Source: CAIWHR01 sp963846855 (GTDB taxonomy: Bacteria; Pseudomonadota; Gammaproteobacteria; Burkholderiales; Casimicrobiaceae). From it: a stretch of DNA of 64,000 bases. The notes below the pieces were generated by a model. It was given only the letters and a program-made list of their open reading frames with translations. It did no database searches and had not been told where the DNA came from. Location: positions 124,001 to 188,000 of the forward strand of contig CAWJXK010000003.1 in assembly GCA_963846855.1 (NCBI GenBank), given 5' to 3'. Below, piece after piece: positions 38,212 through 47,692 of this stretch; position 1 is the first letter of the stretch; the number at the start of each line of letters is the position of its first letter. The position numbers and the translations under genes were made by a program.

Positions 38212-41200
38212 TCAATCCGCCTGTCCCGGAACGCCGCGCGCCGCTTCATCGTGGGCGGCGTGCGCCGCTGCGCGCGCGGCGCGCCGCGCCTTCTGCCACT
38301 CGCCGAAACGGTCGAGATACGTGTAGAGGACCGGAATCACGACCAGCGTGAGCAGCGTCGACGTGATGACGCCGCCGATGATCGCGCGGCCCATCGGCGC
38401 CTGCGTCTCGCCGCCCTCGCCGAGTCCGAGTGCCAGCGGCGTCATCCCGGCGATCATCGCCGCGGTCGTCATCATGATCGGCCGCAGCCGGACCTGCCCC
38501 GCCTGCAGCAGCGCGTCGTGCAGGCTCGCGCCGCCGCGCCGCGCGCGGTTGGCGAAGTCGACGAGCAGGATGCCGTTCTTGGTCACGAGCCCCATCAGCA
38601 TGATGAAGCCGATCATGGAGAAGAGGTTGAGGGTGGTGCCGGTCAGGAGCAACGCGAGGAACACGCCGATCAGCGCCAGCGGCAGCGACATCATGATCGC
38701 GACCGGCTGCGTGAAGCTCGCGAACTGCGACGCGAGGATCAGGTAGATGAAGATGACCGCGAGCCCCAGCGCGGCCAGCGCGGCCTGGAACGACTCGGCC
38801 TGGTCCTTCGCCTGCCCGCCCACGTCGAACCGGTATCCGGGCGGCAGCTTGAACTCCTTCATGGCCTTCGCCACATCCGAGTTCACGTCGCCTGACGGGC
38901 GGCCCTCGGCGTTCGCATACAGCGCGACGCGCCGCTGCAGCTCCTGCCGCTTGATGATCTGCGGGCTCGTCGACGGGACGATCTCGGCGACCTGCCGCAG
39001 CGGCACCATCCGCGCCTCGCCGTCGGGACCCTTCTTGTTGGTCGTGAGGAACAGATTGCCGATGTCCGAGGAAAGCTGGCGGCCGTCCTTCGGCAGCTGC
39101 ACGTTGACCTCGTAATTGTTGCCGTCGGGTGCCAGCCAGTAGCTCACCGTGTCTCCGGCCAAGAGCGGCCGCATCGTCGCGCCGACCTGCTGCACGGTGA
39201 TGCCGAGGTCGGCGGCGACGTCGTTGTTGAGACGGATCGACAGCGCCGGGTTCCTGGCCTTTTCCGAGATCTCGAGGTCCGCGATGCCCGGGATCTTCGC
39301 GACCTTCTCCGCAAACTCGCCGATCAGCTTCGTCATCGTCTCCGGATCGGGCCCCAACAGGTTGACCCAGACCGGCCGGTCGAATCCGAAGGCCGGCTCG
39401 ATGCCCGGGATCGGCTTCAACGCCGCCCTGATCGAGCGCTCGACTTCCTTTTGCGAGCGCGACCGCTCCCCGCGATCGACCAGCTTCAGGTTGACGCGCG
39501 CGTAATTGCGGCCATCGTCGGTGCCGATCGTGGTCATCGTCAGCGCGATCTCGGGAAACGACTTCAGCAGCGCCTCGACCTGCCGCACCTTGGAATCGGT
39601 CTGCTCGAGGCTCGAGCCCACGGGCGTGTTGAGCCGGAGCGAGAGGAAGCCCTGGTCCGCCTCCGGCACGAACTCGGTGCCAACGAAGCCGGCGATCGGC
39701 AGGCTCAGCGCGAACGCCAGGAAGGCGATCCACAGCACGATCCCGCGATTGGAGATCGTCGCCCAGCGCGGCTTGAGACAGCGCCAGTCGAGGTGGCGAA
39801 TCGCGCCCCAGACGCCAATGGCCGGGATGAAGATGCGCCGCGTCTCGGGCTTGAGCGCCCATTCGAGGATGCGGCCGTAGATGGCATGCAGCCACTCGAC
39901 GCCGCGCTCGAAGCGGTCCATGAAGCGACCGAGCCATGGCGCCCTCCTGAAGCGTGAGCCGGGCGGGTCGCGCCACACCGACGAGAGCATCGGGTCGAGC
40001 GTGAAGCTCACGAACAGCGACACCAGCACGGCGACCGCCACGGTGACGCCGAACTGGAAGAAGAAGCGGCCGATGATGCCGCTCATGAACGCGATGGGAA
40101 CGAACACGGCGACGATCGCGAACGTCGTCGCCATCACGGCGAGGCCGATCTCGTCGGTCGCCTCCTGCGCGGCCGTCACGTGGTCCTTGCCCATGCCGAG
40201 GTGGCGGACGATGTTCTCGCGCACCACGATGGCGTCGTCGATGAGGAGCCCGATGCACAGCGACAGGGCCATCAGCGTCAGGAAATTGAGCGAGAATCCG
40301 AACGCGTAGATCGCGATGAACGTCGCGATGACCGCGATCGGAAGCGTGAGCCCGGTGATGACCGTGCTGCGCCAGCTGTGCAGGAACAGGAACACGATCA
40401 GCACGGTGAGCAGCGCGCCCTCGATGATCGTCTGCTTCACGCGGTTGACGCTCGCCTCGACGTCGTCGGCGCCGGACTGGGTGACGCGCAGCTCGACGTC
40501 CGCGGGCAGGCGCGGCTTCAGCGTGGCGATGGCCTCCTTGATGCCGCGGCCGGTGTCGACGATGTTGCCGTCCTGCGCCTTCTGCAGGTCGAGCGTGATC
40601 GCCGGGCGGCCGTTGATGCGCGCGATCGAATCCTGATCCTTCTCGCCGTCGACGATGTCGGCCACCTGCGACAGGTAGATCGGCGCCCCGCCCTGCTGCG
40701 CGACGATGATGCGCGCGAACTGCATCGGGTCCTTGATCTTGCCCTCGACGCGGACGATCGAGTCGCTGACCCCGCGTGTGATCCGGCCTGCGGGGACGTC
40801 CTGGTTGGCGGCGCGGATCGCATTGGCGACCTGGTCGACGCTGATGCCGAGCGAGTTCAGCGCCTGCGGCTTGATCTGCACGAGAATCTGCCGCGTCACG
40901 CGGCCGTTCACGTCGATGCGGGCGACGCCGGGCACGTTCTCCAGCGCCTTGACGATCGTCTGGTCGGTGAGCGAGGTGAGATCGCGCAGGCTGGCGGTCG
41001 GCGACATCACGGCGAGCGAGACCACCGGCTGCTGGTTATCCTGGTCGACCCGCAGCACGAGCGGATCCTTCACGTCCCTGGCGAAGCCCGGGCGGATCGC
41101 CGCGATCTTGTCGCGGACGTCCTGCATCGCCCGGTTCATGTCGGTGGACATGCGAAATTCCGCGAACACGTCGCTGCGCCCGTCGTACGTGTTCGATCGC

Positions 41201-41439
41201 ATCATCGAGACCCCGGAAACGGTATTGATCGCGTATTCGATCGGCTTCGTGACGTCGGTCTCGACGACTTCGGGTGACGCACCGGGATAGAACGTCCGCA
41301 CAAACACGAACGGCAGGCTTACGTCGGGCATCTGCTCGGTGCGCAGCCGGTTGTAGGCGAAGATCCCGAGCACCGCGATGCCGACCATGAACATGGTGGC
41401 GAAGACCGGATTGCGGATCGAGATGCGGGTAATCCACAT
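38212..41439 (-). CDS. RND efflux transporter, HAE1 family
   Basis: Proton-driven inner-membrane pump of a tripartite multidrug exporter. The 1075 residues show the RND layout: TM1 (about 12-30), a large periplasmic porter domain, TM2-6, the central cytoplasmic helix, TM7, a second periplasmic domain and TM8-12. Proton-relay residues are visible as adjacent Asp-Asp in GLLIDDAIVV (TM4) and Lys in GLVTKNGILLV (TM10). The sequence belongs to the HAE1 (AcrB/MexB) group; the substrate is not evident. It follows the adaptor gene by 56 bp, with pcm then tolC downstream. Confidence 0.94.
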   Translation of the reverse strand: MWITRISIRNPVFATMFMVGIAVLGIFAYNRLRTEQMPDVSLPFVFVRTFYPGASPEVVETDVTKPIEYAINTVSGVSMMRSNTYDGRSDVFAEFRMSTDMNRAMQDVRDKIAAIRPGFARDVKDPLVLRVDQDNQQPVVSLAVMSPTASLRDLTSLTDQTIVKALENVPGVARIDVNGRVTRQILVQIKPQALNSLGISVDQVANAIRAANQDVPAGRITRGVSDSIVRVEGKIKDPMQFARIIVAQQGGAPIYLSQVADIVDGEKDQDSIARINGRPAITLDLQKAQDGNIVDTGRGIKEAIATLKPRLPADVELRVTQSGADDVEASVNRVKQTIIEGALLTVLIVFLFLHSWRSTVITGLTLPIAVIATFIAIYAFGFSLNFLTLMALSLCIGLLIDDAIVVRENIVRHLGMGKDHVTAAQEATDEIGLAVMATTFAIVAVFVPIAFMSGIIGRFFFQFGVTVAVAVLVSLFVSFTLDPMLSSVWRDPPGSRFRRAPWLGRFMDRFERGVEWLHAIYGRILEWALKPETRRIFIPAIGVWGAIRHLDWRCLKPRWATISNRGIVLWIAFLAFALSLPIAGFVGTEFVPEADQGFLSLRLNTPVGSSLEQTDSKVRQVEALLKSFPEIALTMTTIGTDDGRNYARVNLKLVDRGERSRSQKEVERSIRAALKPIPGIEPAFGFDRPVWVNLLGPDPETMTKLIGEFAEKVAKIPGIADLEISEKARNPALSIRLNNDVAADLGITVQQVGATMRPLLAGDTVSYWLAPDGNNYEVNVQLPKDGRQLSSDIGNLFLTTNKKGPDGEARMVPLRQVAEIVPSTSPQIIKRQELQRRVALYANAEGRPSGDVNSDVAKAMKEFKLPPGYRFDVGGQAKDQAESFQAALAALGLAVIFIYLILASQFASFTQPVAIMMSLPLALIGVFLALLLTGTTLNLFSMIGFIMLMGLVTKNGILLVDFANRARRGGASLHDALLQAGQVRLRPIMMTTAAMIAGMTPLALGLGEGGETQAPMGRAIIGGVITSTLLTLVVIPVLYTYLDRFGEWQKARRAARAAAHAAHDEAARGVPGQAD

Positions 41440-41495
41440 GGCAGTGTTCCCTGGATCAGGCTTGAGCTTTTACGAAGGGCGCGAAGCCGGGTCCG

Positions 41496-42653
41496 TCAGG
41501 CAGGCTTCGCCGGAGAGCTCGACTCGGCCTTGACCAGCGCCGGCGCGCCTTCCTTGAGGTTGTCGAACTTGCTTCCGAGGATCGGGAGGTCCGCGGGCAG
41601 CGCCGTCTTCAGCTCCACGCGGCCGGCATTCTCGTCGCGCCGCCCCAGCATCACGTTGCGGCGGACGAGCTTCCCTGAATCGATCGCCCAGACGTAGGCC
41701 TGGCCGGCGTCGGTGCGGATCGCCGAGAGCGGCAGCGTCGGCGTCGGCGCCTGCGCCGCGATCGCGACGCGGCCGGTCGCGAACATGCCGCCGCGCAGGA
41801 CTTCCCGCTGATTCGGAATGCCGACGTAGACCAGAAACGCGCGAGTCCCCGGCTCGGTCGACGGGTTGATGCGCTGGACCTTCCCCTCAAAGCGCTCGTC
41901 CCCGAATCCGTCGATCGTGAGCTCGACCTTCATCCCGATGCTGAGCTCGGGGACGTCGACCGCAGGCACCATCGCCTGCAGCTCGAGGGCCTTGAGGTCC
42001 ACGATCGTGACGAGCGGCGAGTCGAACGCGACCTTCTCGCCCGGCTGGACGTGCCGCTTGGCGACGACGCCGGAAAGCGGCGAGGTCGCGACGGCGTCAC
42101 GCAACGCGTTTCGCGCGAGCTGCACCTGCGCCTCGGCCGATTTCACCGTCCCCTGCGAGACGTGGTAGCTCGATTCCGAGTTATCGAAGGCGTTCTGCGA
42201 GATGAAATTCTGCTTGAGCAGCGCCCGATTGGTCGCCCGCGTCTTTTCCGCGAGTCCAAGTTGCGCCTTCGCCGACTCCATCGCGCCGATGCTCGCCGCG
42301 AGCTTCGCCTCGAGGTCGGCTGTGTCGATCCGGGCGAGCACCTGGCCCGCCTGCACCGTCTCGCCTTCGCGCACGGTGATCTGCCGGACGTCGCCGGAAA
42401 CCTTGGCCTTCACCGTCGCCTGGTTGAGCGGCTGCAGCGTGCCCGACACGGGCAGCCAGCGCGCAAGCGGCATCGCTTCGACATGCGCCACATCGGCGTT
42501 GGTGAACTCGAGTGTCACTGCCGGCTCGGTTCCCGGCGCGCCGTTCGCACCCTTCTTCGCCGCCCGCATCGCCATGCTGGCGCCCACCGCGCCCACGATG
42601 CAGAGAATCAACAGGCCGACGAACACGCCACGCCGCTTCAGTCGAATTGCCAT
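41496..42653 (-). CDS. RND efflux periplasmic adaptor (membrane-fusion protein)
   Basis: Links the RND pump to TolC. From ATG at 42653 (MAIRLKRRGVFVGLLILCIV) there are 385 residues: an N-terminal signal-anchor helix (about 8-27), a lipoyl/barrel-sandwich half (about 60-95), an alpha-helical hairpin (about 100-165), the second lipoyl half with GVVAKRHVQPGEKV, then beta-barrel and membrane-proximal domains. A longer frame from 42695 is less likely. It is the first gene of the efflux operon and is divergent from livK across 335 bp. Confidence 0.93.
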   Translation of the reverse strand: MAIRLKRRGVFVGLLILCIVGAVGASMAMRAAKKGANGAPGTEPAVTLEFTNADVAHVEAMPLARWLPVSGTLQPLNQATVKAKVSGDVRQITVREGETVQAGQVLARIDTADLEAKLAASIGAMESAKAQLGLAEKTRATNRALLKQNFISQNAFDNSESSYHVSQGTVKSAEAQVQLARNALRDAVATSPLSGVVAKRHVQPGEKVAFDSPLVTIVDLKALELQAMVPAVDVPELSIGMKVELTIDGFGDERFEGKVQRINPSTEPGTRAFLVYVGIPNQREVLRGGMFATGRVAIAAQAPTPTLPLSAIRTDAGQAYVWAIDSGKLVRRNVMLGRRDENAGRVELKTALPADLPILGSKFDNLKEGAPALVKAESSSPAKPA

Positions 42654-42988
42654 GCTTGCCCCCTCGCGACAGCGTCCGCGGTCGCGGCGCCCCAATACGT
42701 TCGTGACCGGTCCGGGTTGTCCGGTCCGGCCCGCCAGAATGCTCGTCCGGATTGGATGCGCGCAACCGGCGGCGCGGATTCAAAAAAGTGGCGTAGTTTA
42801 GGCGGGCCCGCGCGCAAGCGCAAAGCCCGGTGCGACGGATCGCGCCCTGCGACGACGGGCTGCGCCCGGGCGGTCCCGGACGGTATGCGCCCGCACGTTG
42901 CGCCACACGTTCGATTGACACGGAATTGCCAGTGGCGAATAATTGTCTGTTGCCCTTTTGGCCAACCCATATTCCCGGGAGGAATTAG
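42654..42988. promoter_or_regulatory. Divergent region between the efflux operon and livK
   Basis: These 335 bp hold no gene I can support; no regulator of the efflux pump is encoded here. The right part carries the livK promoter and a strong Shine-Dalgarno GGGAGGA (42976-42982). The left part is GC-rich with no clear promoter for the efflux operon. Confidence 0.5.
42915..42943 (+). promoter_or_regulatory. Strong sigma-70 promoter of livK
   Basis: Perfect -35 TTGACA (42915-42920), 17 bp spacer, and AATAAT (42938-42943), five of six -10 consensus bases. It lies 45 bp upstream of the livK ATG, which has GGGAGGA just before it. It is the best promoter match I found in the window and suggests high expression of the binding protein. 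Confidence 0.8.
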
Positions 42989-44278
42989 ATGAACAGCAAG
43001 CAAAGACTCGGGCTCACCGTCGTCGCCGCAGCGGTTTTCGCGCTCTACGGATGCGGCAAGGAAGAGCCCAAGAAGGCAGAAGCCCCCAAGGCCGCGGCCG
43101 AGGACGTCACGGTCGTCAAGATTGGCGTAGCAGGCCCGCTGACCGGTGGAATTGCCCACCTCGGCAAGGATGACGAGAACGGCGCCCATCTCGCGATCGA
43201 CGAGGCCAACGCGAAGAAGATCAAGATCGGCGGCAAGACGGTCAAGTTCGAAATGATGAGCGAGGACGACCAGGCCGACCCGAAGATGGGCCCGACGATC
43301 GCCCAGAAATTCGTCGACGCCAAGGTCGCCGGCGTGGTCGGCCACCTGAATTCGGGCGTGACGATCCCGGCGTCGGCCGTCTACAACCAGGCCGGCATTC
43401 CGATGATCTCCGGCTCGGCGACGAACCCCAAGCTGACCGAGCAGGGCTTCAAGGTCGTGTTCCGCACGGTCGGGCGTGACGACCAGCAGGGTCCCGCGAT
43501 CGCCGCCTACATGGCCAACGAGCTCAAGGTCAAGAAGGTCGCGATCGCCGATGACGCGACCGCGTACGGCGAAGGCCTCGCCAACGAAGTCGAGAAGACG
43601 TTGAAGGCCGCCGGCGTGCAGGTCGTGGCGCGCGAGAAGACCAACGACAAGGCGACCGACTTCAAGGCGATCCTGACCAAGATGAAGGGCAAGAATCCGG
43701 ACGCCATCTTCTACGGCGGCATGGACGCGACGGGCGGCCCGATGATCAAGCAGGCCCGCGAGCTCGGCGTCAAGGCGACGTTCGCGTTCGGTGACGGCGC
43801 GTGCACGAGCGAGATGACCAAGCTCGGCGGCGCGGCGTCCGAAGGCATGTACTGCTCGCAGGCCGGCATCCCGACGCAGATGGCATCGAAGGCGTTCCAG
43901 GACGCGTTCAAGGCGAAGTACGGCGACGTGAAGCAATACGCGCCGTTCTTCTACGACGCCGCGAACCTCGAGATCGCCGCGATGCAGAAGGCCGATTCCA
44001 CCGATCCGGCGAAGTACCTGCCGATGCTGGCGTCGATTTCGTACGACGGCGCGACGGGTCACATCGAGTTCGATGCCAAGGGCGACCGGAAGGACGCCGA
44101 AATGACGATCTTCCAGCTGCGCAACGGCAACGTCGTGCCGGTCGCGATCGTCAAGGCCGGCAAGACGACCAAGGTCGAAATGCCGGCAGAGGCTCCGGCC
44201 GCGGCGGCGCCTGCAATGGCTCCGGCAGCACCGGCCATGGCTCCGGCGGCCCCGGCGAAGGAAGCACCGAAGAAGTAA
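42989..44278 (+). CDS. livK: Branched-chain amino acid ABC transporter, substrate-binding protein
   Basis: Periplasmic ligand-binding protein (type I periplasmic binding fold, Leu/Ile/Val-binding family) for the LivHMGF importer. The 429 residues begin with a signal peptide and a lipobox-like LYGC (Cys22), so it may be lipid-anchored. The fold starts at TVVKIGVAGPLTGG (about 42-55) and continues through GVVGHLNSG, PMISGSATNP and DDATAYGEG. The C-terminus has an unusual Ala/Pro/Met-rich repeat tail (APAMAPAAP) ending KEAPKK. A terminator after the gene lets it be made in excess over the membrane components. Confidence 0.93.
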   Translation: MNSKQRLGLTVVAAAVFALYGCGKEEPKKAEAPKAAAEDVTVVKIGVAGPLTGGIAHLGKDDENGAHLAIDEANAKKIKIGGKTVKFEMMSEDDQADPKMGPTIAQKFVDAKVAGVVGHLNSGVTIPASAVYNQAGIPMISGSATNPKLTEQGFKVVFRTVGRDDQQGPAIAAYMANELKVKKVAIADDATAYGEGLANEVEKTLKAAGVQVVAREKTNDKATDFKAILTKMKGKNPDAIFYGGMDATGGPMIKQARELGVKATFAFGDGACTSEMTKLGGAASEGMYCSQAGIPTQMASKAFQDAFKAKYGDVKQYAPFFYDAANLEIAAMQKADSTDPAKYLPMLASISYDGATGHIEFDAKGDRKDAEMTIFQLRNGNVVPVAIVKAGKTTKVEMPAEAPAAAAPAMAPAAPAMAPAAPAKEAPKK

Positions 44279-44299
44279 GCGCGTCTCGCACGACCGCAG

Positions 44300-44327
44300 A
44301 AACGGCGTCCTTCGGGACGCCGTTTTT
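44300..44327 (+). terminator. Intrinsic terminator after livK
   Basis: Perfect 11 bp stem AAACGGCGTCC / GGACGCCGTTT with a TTCG tetraloop and a run of five T, 21 nt past the livK stop. Partial read-through would set the ratio of LivK to LivHMGF. Confidence 0.9.
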
Positions 44328-44478
44328 GCGTCTGTCGCGCCCGATGCGATGACAGGGGATTGCCGGCATCGGCCTTGTCCCCGCACAATGCCCCCGGCGC
44401 GACACGGAATCGGCCGCCTCGCTTCTTCCGGCCTGCCGCGCGACCTCGCCTCCGATCTTCGATTCCCATCCCCGACGC

Positions 44479-45483
44479 GTGGACACCTTCCTGCAGCAGA
44501 TGGTCAATGGACTCACGCTCGGCAGCGTCTACGCGGTGGTCGCGCTCGGCTACACGATGGTGTACGGGATCGTCCAGCTCATCAACTTCGCCCATGGTGA
44601 GGTCGTGATGATCGGCGCGATGACCTCGCTCTCGGTGATCATCGCGCTGACCGGCGCGCACGCCGGGCTGCCGCCGATCGCGATCCTCGCGATCGGGATT
44701 CTCGTTGCCGTGCCCGTGTGCATGGGCGTCGGATACACGCTGGAACGCGTCGCCTACCGCCCGCTGCGCAATGCGCCGCGCCTGGCGCCGCTGATCACGG
44801 CAATCGGGCTGTCGATTGTCCTGCAGCACCTGGCAATGATCATCTGGAGCCGCAATCCGCTCGCGTTTCCCCAGATCATTCCGGTGGTGCCGTATTCGCT
44901 GACCGGCACCGCGAACGGAGCGACGATCACCAACGTGCAGATCGTGATCATCGTCACGTCGGCGCTGATGATGGCCGGCCTGCTCGCGCTCGTGTACAGG
45001 ACCAAGCTCGGCATCGCGATGCGGGCGACGTCGCAGAACCAGGCAGTCGCGGGGCTGATGGGCATCAACATCAACACGGTGATCTCGGTGACGTTCGTCA
45101 TCGGCGCGGCGCTCGGCGCGGTCGCCGGGGTGATGGTGGGGACCTACTACGGCATTGCGCAGTACCAGATGGGCTTCGTCCTCGGCCTCAAGGCTTTCTC
45201 GGCCGCGGTGCTGGGCGGGATCGGCAACCTCGCCGGCGCGATGCTGGGCGGCATCCTGCTCGGCGTCATCGAGGCGCTGGGCGCAGGTTATGTCGGCGAT
45301 CTCACCAATCTCTGCCAGCTGTCCGGCTGGTCGACCGCGATCGCCGAGCGCTGCGTCGACGATCCGAATCTCACGCTCTTCGGCAGCAACTATCAGGACG
45401 TGTTCGCATTCGTCGTCCTCATCACCGTGCTCATCTTCCGTCCGTCGGGGTTGCTCGGCGAGCGCGTTTCGGATCGCGCCTGA
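44479..45483 (+). CDS. livH: Branched-chain amino acid ABC transporter permease LivH
   Basis: Inner-membrane permease of the HAAT importer. The 334 residues from GTG 44479 (MDTFLQQMVNGLTLGSVYAVVALGYTMVYG) are almost entirely hydrophobic, with about eight membrane segments. The conserved INFAHGEVVMIGA and the C-terminal LKAFSAAVLGGIGNLAGAMLGG coupling region are present. It lies 200 bp after livK; livM follows after 9 bp. Confidence 0.94.
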   Translation: MDTFLQQMVNGLTLGSVYAVVALGYTMVYGIVQLINFAHGEVVMIGAMTSLSVIIALTGAHAGLPPIAILAIGILVAVPVCMGVGYTLERVAYRPLRNAPRLAPLITAIGLSIVLQHLAMIIWSRNPLAFPQIIPVVPYSLTGTANGATITNVQIVIIVTSALMMAGLLALVYRTKLGIAMRATSQNQAVAGLMGININTVISVTFVIGAALGAVAGVMVGTYYGIAQYQMGFVLGLKAFSAAVLGGIGNLAGAMLGGILLGVIEALGAGYVGDLTNLCQLSGWSTAIAERCVDDPNLTLFGSNYQDVFAFVVLITVLIFRPSGLLGERVSDRA

Positions 45484-45492
45484 GGCGTCCCG

Positions 45493-46572
45493 GTGCACGC
45501 GCTCCTCGACCGGAAGAAGCATCCGCGTGCCGCCTGGATCGGCATCGCGCTGATCGCGACGGCGCTCGTGCTCCTGCCGTTCGCGCTGGCGCACGTCGGC
45601 ACCTTCTGGGTGCGCATCACCAACAGCGCGATCCTGTTCGCGCTGCTGGCGCTCGGCCTCAACATCGTCGTCGGTTTCGCCGGTCTTCTCGACCTCGGCT
45701 ACATCGCGTTCTACGCGGTCGGCGCCTATGTCTACGCGCTGCTCGCGTCGCCGCACTTCAACCTGCATCTGCCGTTCTGGGTCGTCCTGCCGCTCGGCGC
45801 GGGAGTGGCGTGCCTCTTCGGCGTGCTGCTGGGCGCGCCGACGCTGAAGCTGCGCGGCGACTACCTAGCGATCGTCACACTTGGATTCGGCGAGATCGTC
45901 CGAATCTTCCTCAACAACCTGTCGCAGCCAGTCAACATCACCAACGGCCCGCAGGGAATCTACCTGATCGACCCGTTCCGGATCGGCAGCTTCAGCTTCG
46001 CGCAGGAACAGACGATAGGCGGCCTCACGTTCAGCGGGCCGATCAAGTACTACTACCTGCTGATCGTGATCCTGCTCGCCATCATCGTCATCAATCTTCG
46101 GCTTCAGGATTCGCGAATCGGCCGCGCATGGGAGGCGATCCGCGAGGACGAGATCGCGGCGCGCGCGATGGGGATCAACACGCGGAACCTAAAGCTGCTC
46201 GCCTTCGCAATGGGCGCGTCGTTCGGCGGCGTCTCGGGCGGGATCTTCTCGGCGATACAGGGCTTCATCAGCCCGGAGAGCTTCGTGCTGGTCGAATCGG
46301 TGATGGTGCTGTCGATGGTCGTCCTGGGCGGCATGGGCAACATCTGGGGCGTGATCCTCGGCGCGGTGCTTTTGTCGTTTGTCCCCGAGGTGCTGCGTTA
46401 CACGGTCCAGCCGGTGCAGGAGCAGCTGTTCGGCCGGATGCTGATCGAGCCCGAAGTGATCCGGATGCTGCTGTTCGGTCTCGCGCTCGTGCTGATGATG
46501 CTGTTCCGGCCCGCCGGCATCCTGCCGTCGGCGCTGCGCAAGCGCGAGCTCGAGACGACGAGAACGCAATGA
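45493..46572 (+). CDS. livM: Branched-chain amino acid ABC transporter permease LivM
   Basis: Second permease of the importer. The 359 residues start at GTG 45493 (MHALLDRKKHPRAAWIG). About nine to ten hydrophobic segments include the LGLNIVVGFAGLLDLGYIAFYAVGAY signature region and the coupling loop GIRED-like EAIREDEIAARAMGIN. The stop TGA at 46570-46572 overlaps an ATG (ATGA). That ATG was probably once the livG start, before a 215 bp segment was inserted here. Confidence 0.94.
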   Translation: MHALLDRKKHPRAAWIGIALIATALVLLPFALAHVGTFWVRITNSAILFALLALGLNIVVGFAGLLDLGYIAFYAVGAYVYALLASPHFNLHLPFWVVLPLGAGVACLFGVLLGAPTLKLRGDYLAIVTLGFGEIVRIFLNNLSQPVNITNGPQGIYLIDPFRIGSFSFAQEQTIGGLTFSGPIKYYYLLIVILLAIIVINLRLQDSRIGRAWEAIREDEIAARAMGINTRNLKLLAFAMGASFGGVSGGIFSAIQGFISPESFVLVESVMVLSMVVLGGMGNIWGVILGAVLLSFVPEVLRYTVQPVQEQLFGRMLIEPEVIRMLLFGLALVLMMLFRPAGILPSALRKRELETTRTQ

Positions 46573-46794
46573 GCGAGCGGGGCAAAGCCCGGGACGTCTG
46601 CGCGAGCAGGGCGAAGCCCAGGCCCGAAGGGCGCGTCTGCGAGCGCGGGCGGCGCTCGACGCGCGGACCTGTCGCGTATCTCGACCTTTCAAGGAGGGGG
46701 CACCGAAGGGCGCGTCCGCGAGCGATCGCGGGAGGCCGACGACTCGGAACATCGCAAGGCGCAGAGCGCGCGGAGGCCGAGCAATGAGCGAGCG
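46566..46794 (+). repeat. GC-rich insert between livM and livG, flanked by a 14 bp direct repeat
   Basis: GCAATGAGCGAGCG occurs at 46566-46579 (livM stop) and again at 46781-46794 (livG start), 215 bp apart. Between them is GC-rich DNA with mini-hairpins GGGCGAAGCCC and GCCCGAAGGGC. A 29 bp block (46609-46637) recurs identically at 47592-47620, and an 18 bp part of it recurs at 46703-46720. The right end carries GGAGG (46772-46776), 7 nt before the livG ATG. Confidence 0.75.
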
Positions 46795-47584
46795 TCACCT
46801 CTCGCTGCTCGTGGCAAAAGGGATCAGCAAGCGGTTCGGCGGCGTGCACGCGCTGGCCGACGTGAGCTTCGACATCCGGCACGGCGAAATCTACGGTCTC
46901 ATCGGGCCCAACGGCGCGGGCAAGACGAGCCTCTTCAACGTGCTGACCGGGATCTACCGGCAGGATGCCGGCGAATTCGTGTTTGACGGCGAGCCGATGG
47001 CCGATCTGAAGCCGCACGAAGTTGCCGCGCGCGGCATCGCGCGAACGTTCCAGAACATCCGCCTGTTCGCGAACCTGTCGGCGCTGGAGAACGTGATGAT
47101 CGGGCGCCACGTGCGCACCGGCGCGAACGTGCTCGGCGCGATCTTCCGCGATGCGAAGACGCGAACGGAGGAGAAGGGGATCACCAAGCGCGCCTACGAG
47201 CTGCTCGACTACGTCGGCGTCGCGAAGCGCGCCAACACGCTCGCGCGCCACCTCGCGTACGGCGACCAGCGCCGGCTCGAGATCGCGCGCGCGCTCGCCA
47301 CCGAGCCCAAGCTCCTCGCCCTGGACGAGCCGGCGGCCGGCATGAACGCGACGGAAACCACAGCGCTCCGGGGACTCCTGGACGATATCCGCCGCGACGG
47401 CACGACCATTCTTCTGATCGAGCACGACATGAAGCTCGTGATGAGCGTCTGCGATCGCGTGCTGGTGCTCGACTACGGAAAGAAGATCGCCGAGGGCCTG
47501 GCGGCGGACGTGCAGAAGGACGCGAAGGTGATCGCCGCCTACCTTGGCGGCGAAGTCACGCTCAACTTGAAGGGCGCGGCATGA
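46784..47584 (+). CDS. livG: Branched-chain amino acid ABC transporter ATP-binding protein LivG
   Basis: ATPase subunit on the cytoplasmic face. The 266 residues contain Walker A GPNGAGKT (41-48), the Q-loop in ARTFQNIRLF, the signature LAYGDQRRLEIARAL (the LivG variant of LSGGQ), Walker B LLALDEPAAGM and the switch histidine in LLIEHDMKLV. The ATG at 46784 has GGAGG at ideal spacing, supplied by the inserted segment before it. The stop again forms ATGA, followed by a second insert. Confidence 0.94.
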   Translation: MSERHLSLLVAKGISKRFGGVHALADVSFDIRHGEIYGLIGPNGAGKTSLFNVLTGIYRQDAGEFVFDGEPMADLKPHEVAARGIARTFQNIRLFANLSALENVMIGRHVRTGANVLGAIFRDAKTRTEEKGITKRAYELLDYVGVAKRANTLARHLAYGDQRRLEIARALATEPKLLALDEPAAGMNATETTALRGLLDDIRRDGTTILLIEHDMKLVMSVCDRVLVLDYGKKIAEGLAADVQKDAKVIAAYLGGEVTLNLKGAA

Positions 47585-47692
47585 GAGCGCGGGGCGAAGC
47601 CCAGGCCCGAAGGGCGCGTCCGCGCGCGATTGCCGGCGACCGACACTGCGATGCATCGAGTCGCAGCGACCGTGCGGAGGCCGCGGCATGAG
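47575..47692 (+). repeat. GC-rich insert between livG and livF, flanked by an 11 bp direct repeat
   Basis: CGCGGCATGAG lies at 47575-47585 (livG stop) and 47682-47692 (livF start), 107 bp apart. The insert contains the same 29 bp block (47592-47620) as the livM-livG insert and ends with the same GCGGAGGCCG (47674-47683) that gives livF a GGAGG 7 nt before its ATG. A related element inserted at a second ATGA junction is the simplest reading. Confidence 0.75.

Noticed and set aside
42638..44386. A 582-codon minus-strand frame over livK
   Set aside because: Antisense to livK, which has a strong promoter, Shine-Dalgarno and family fold.
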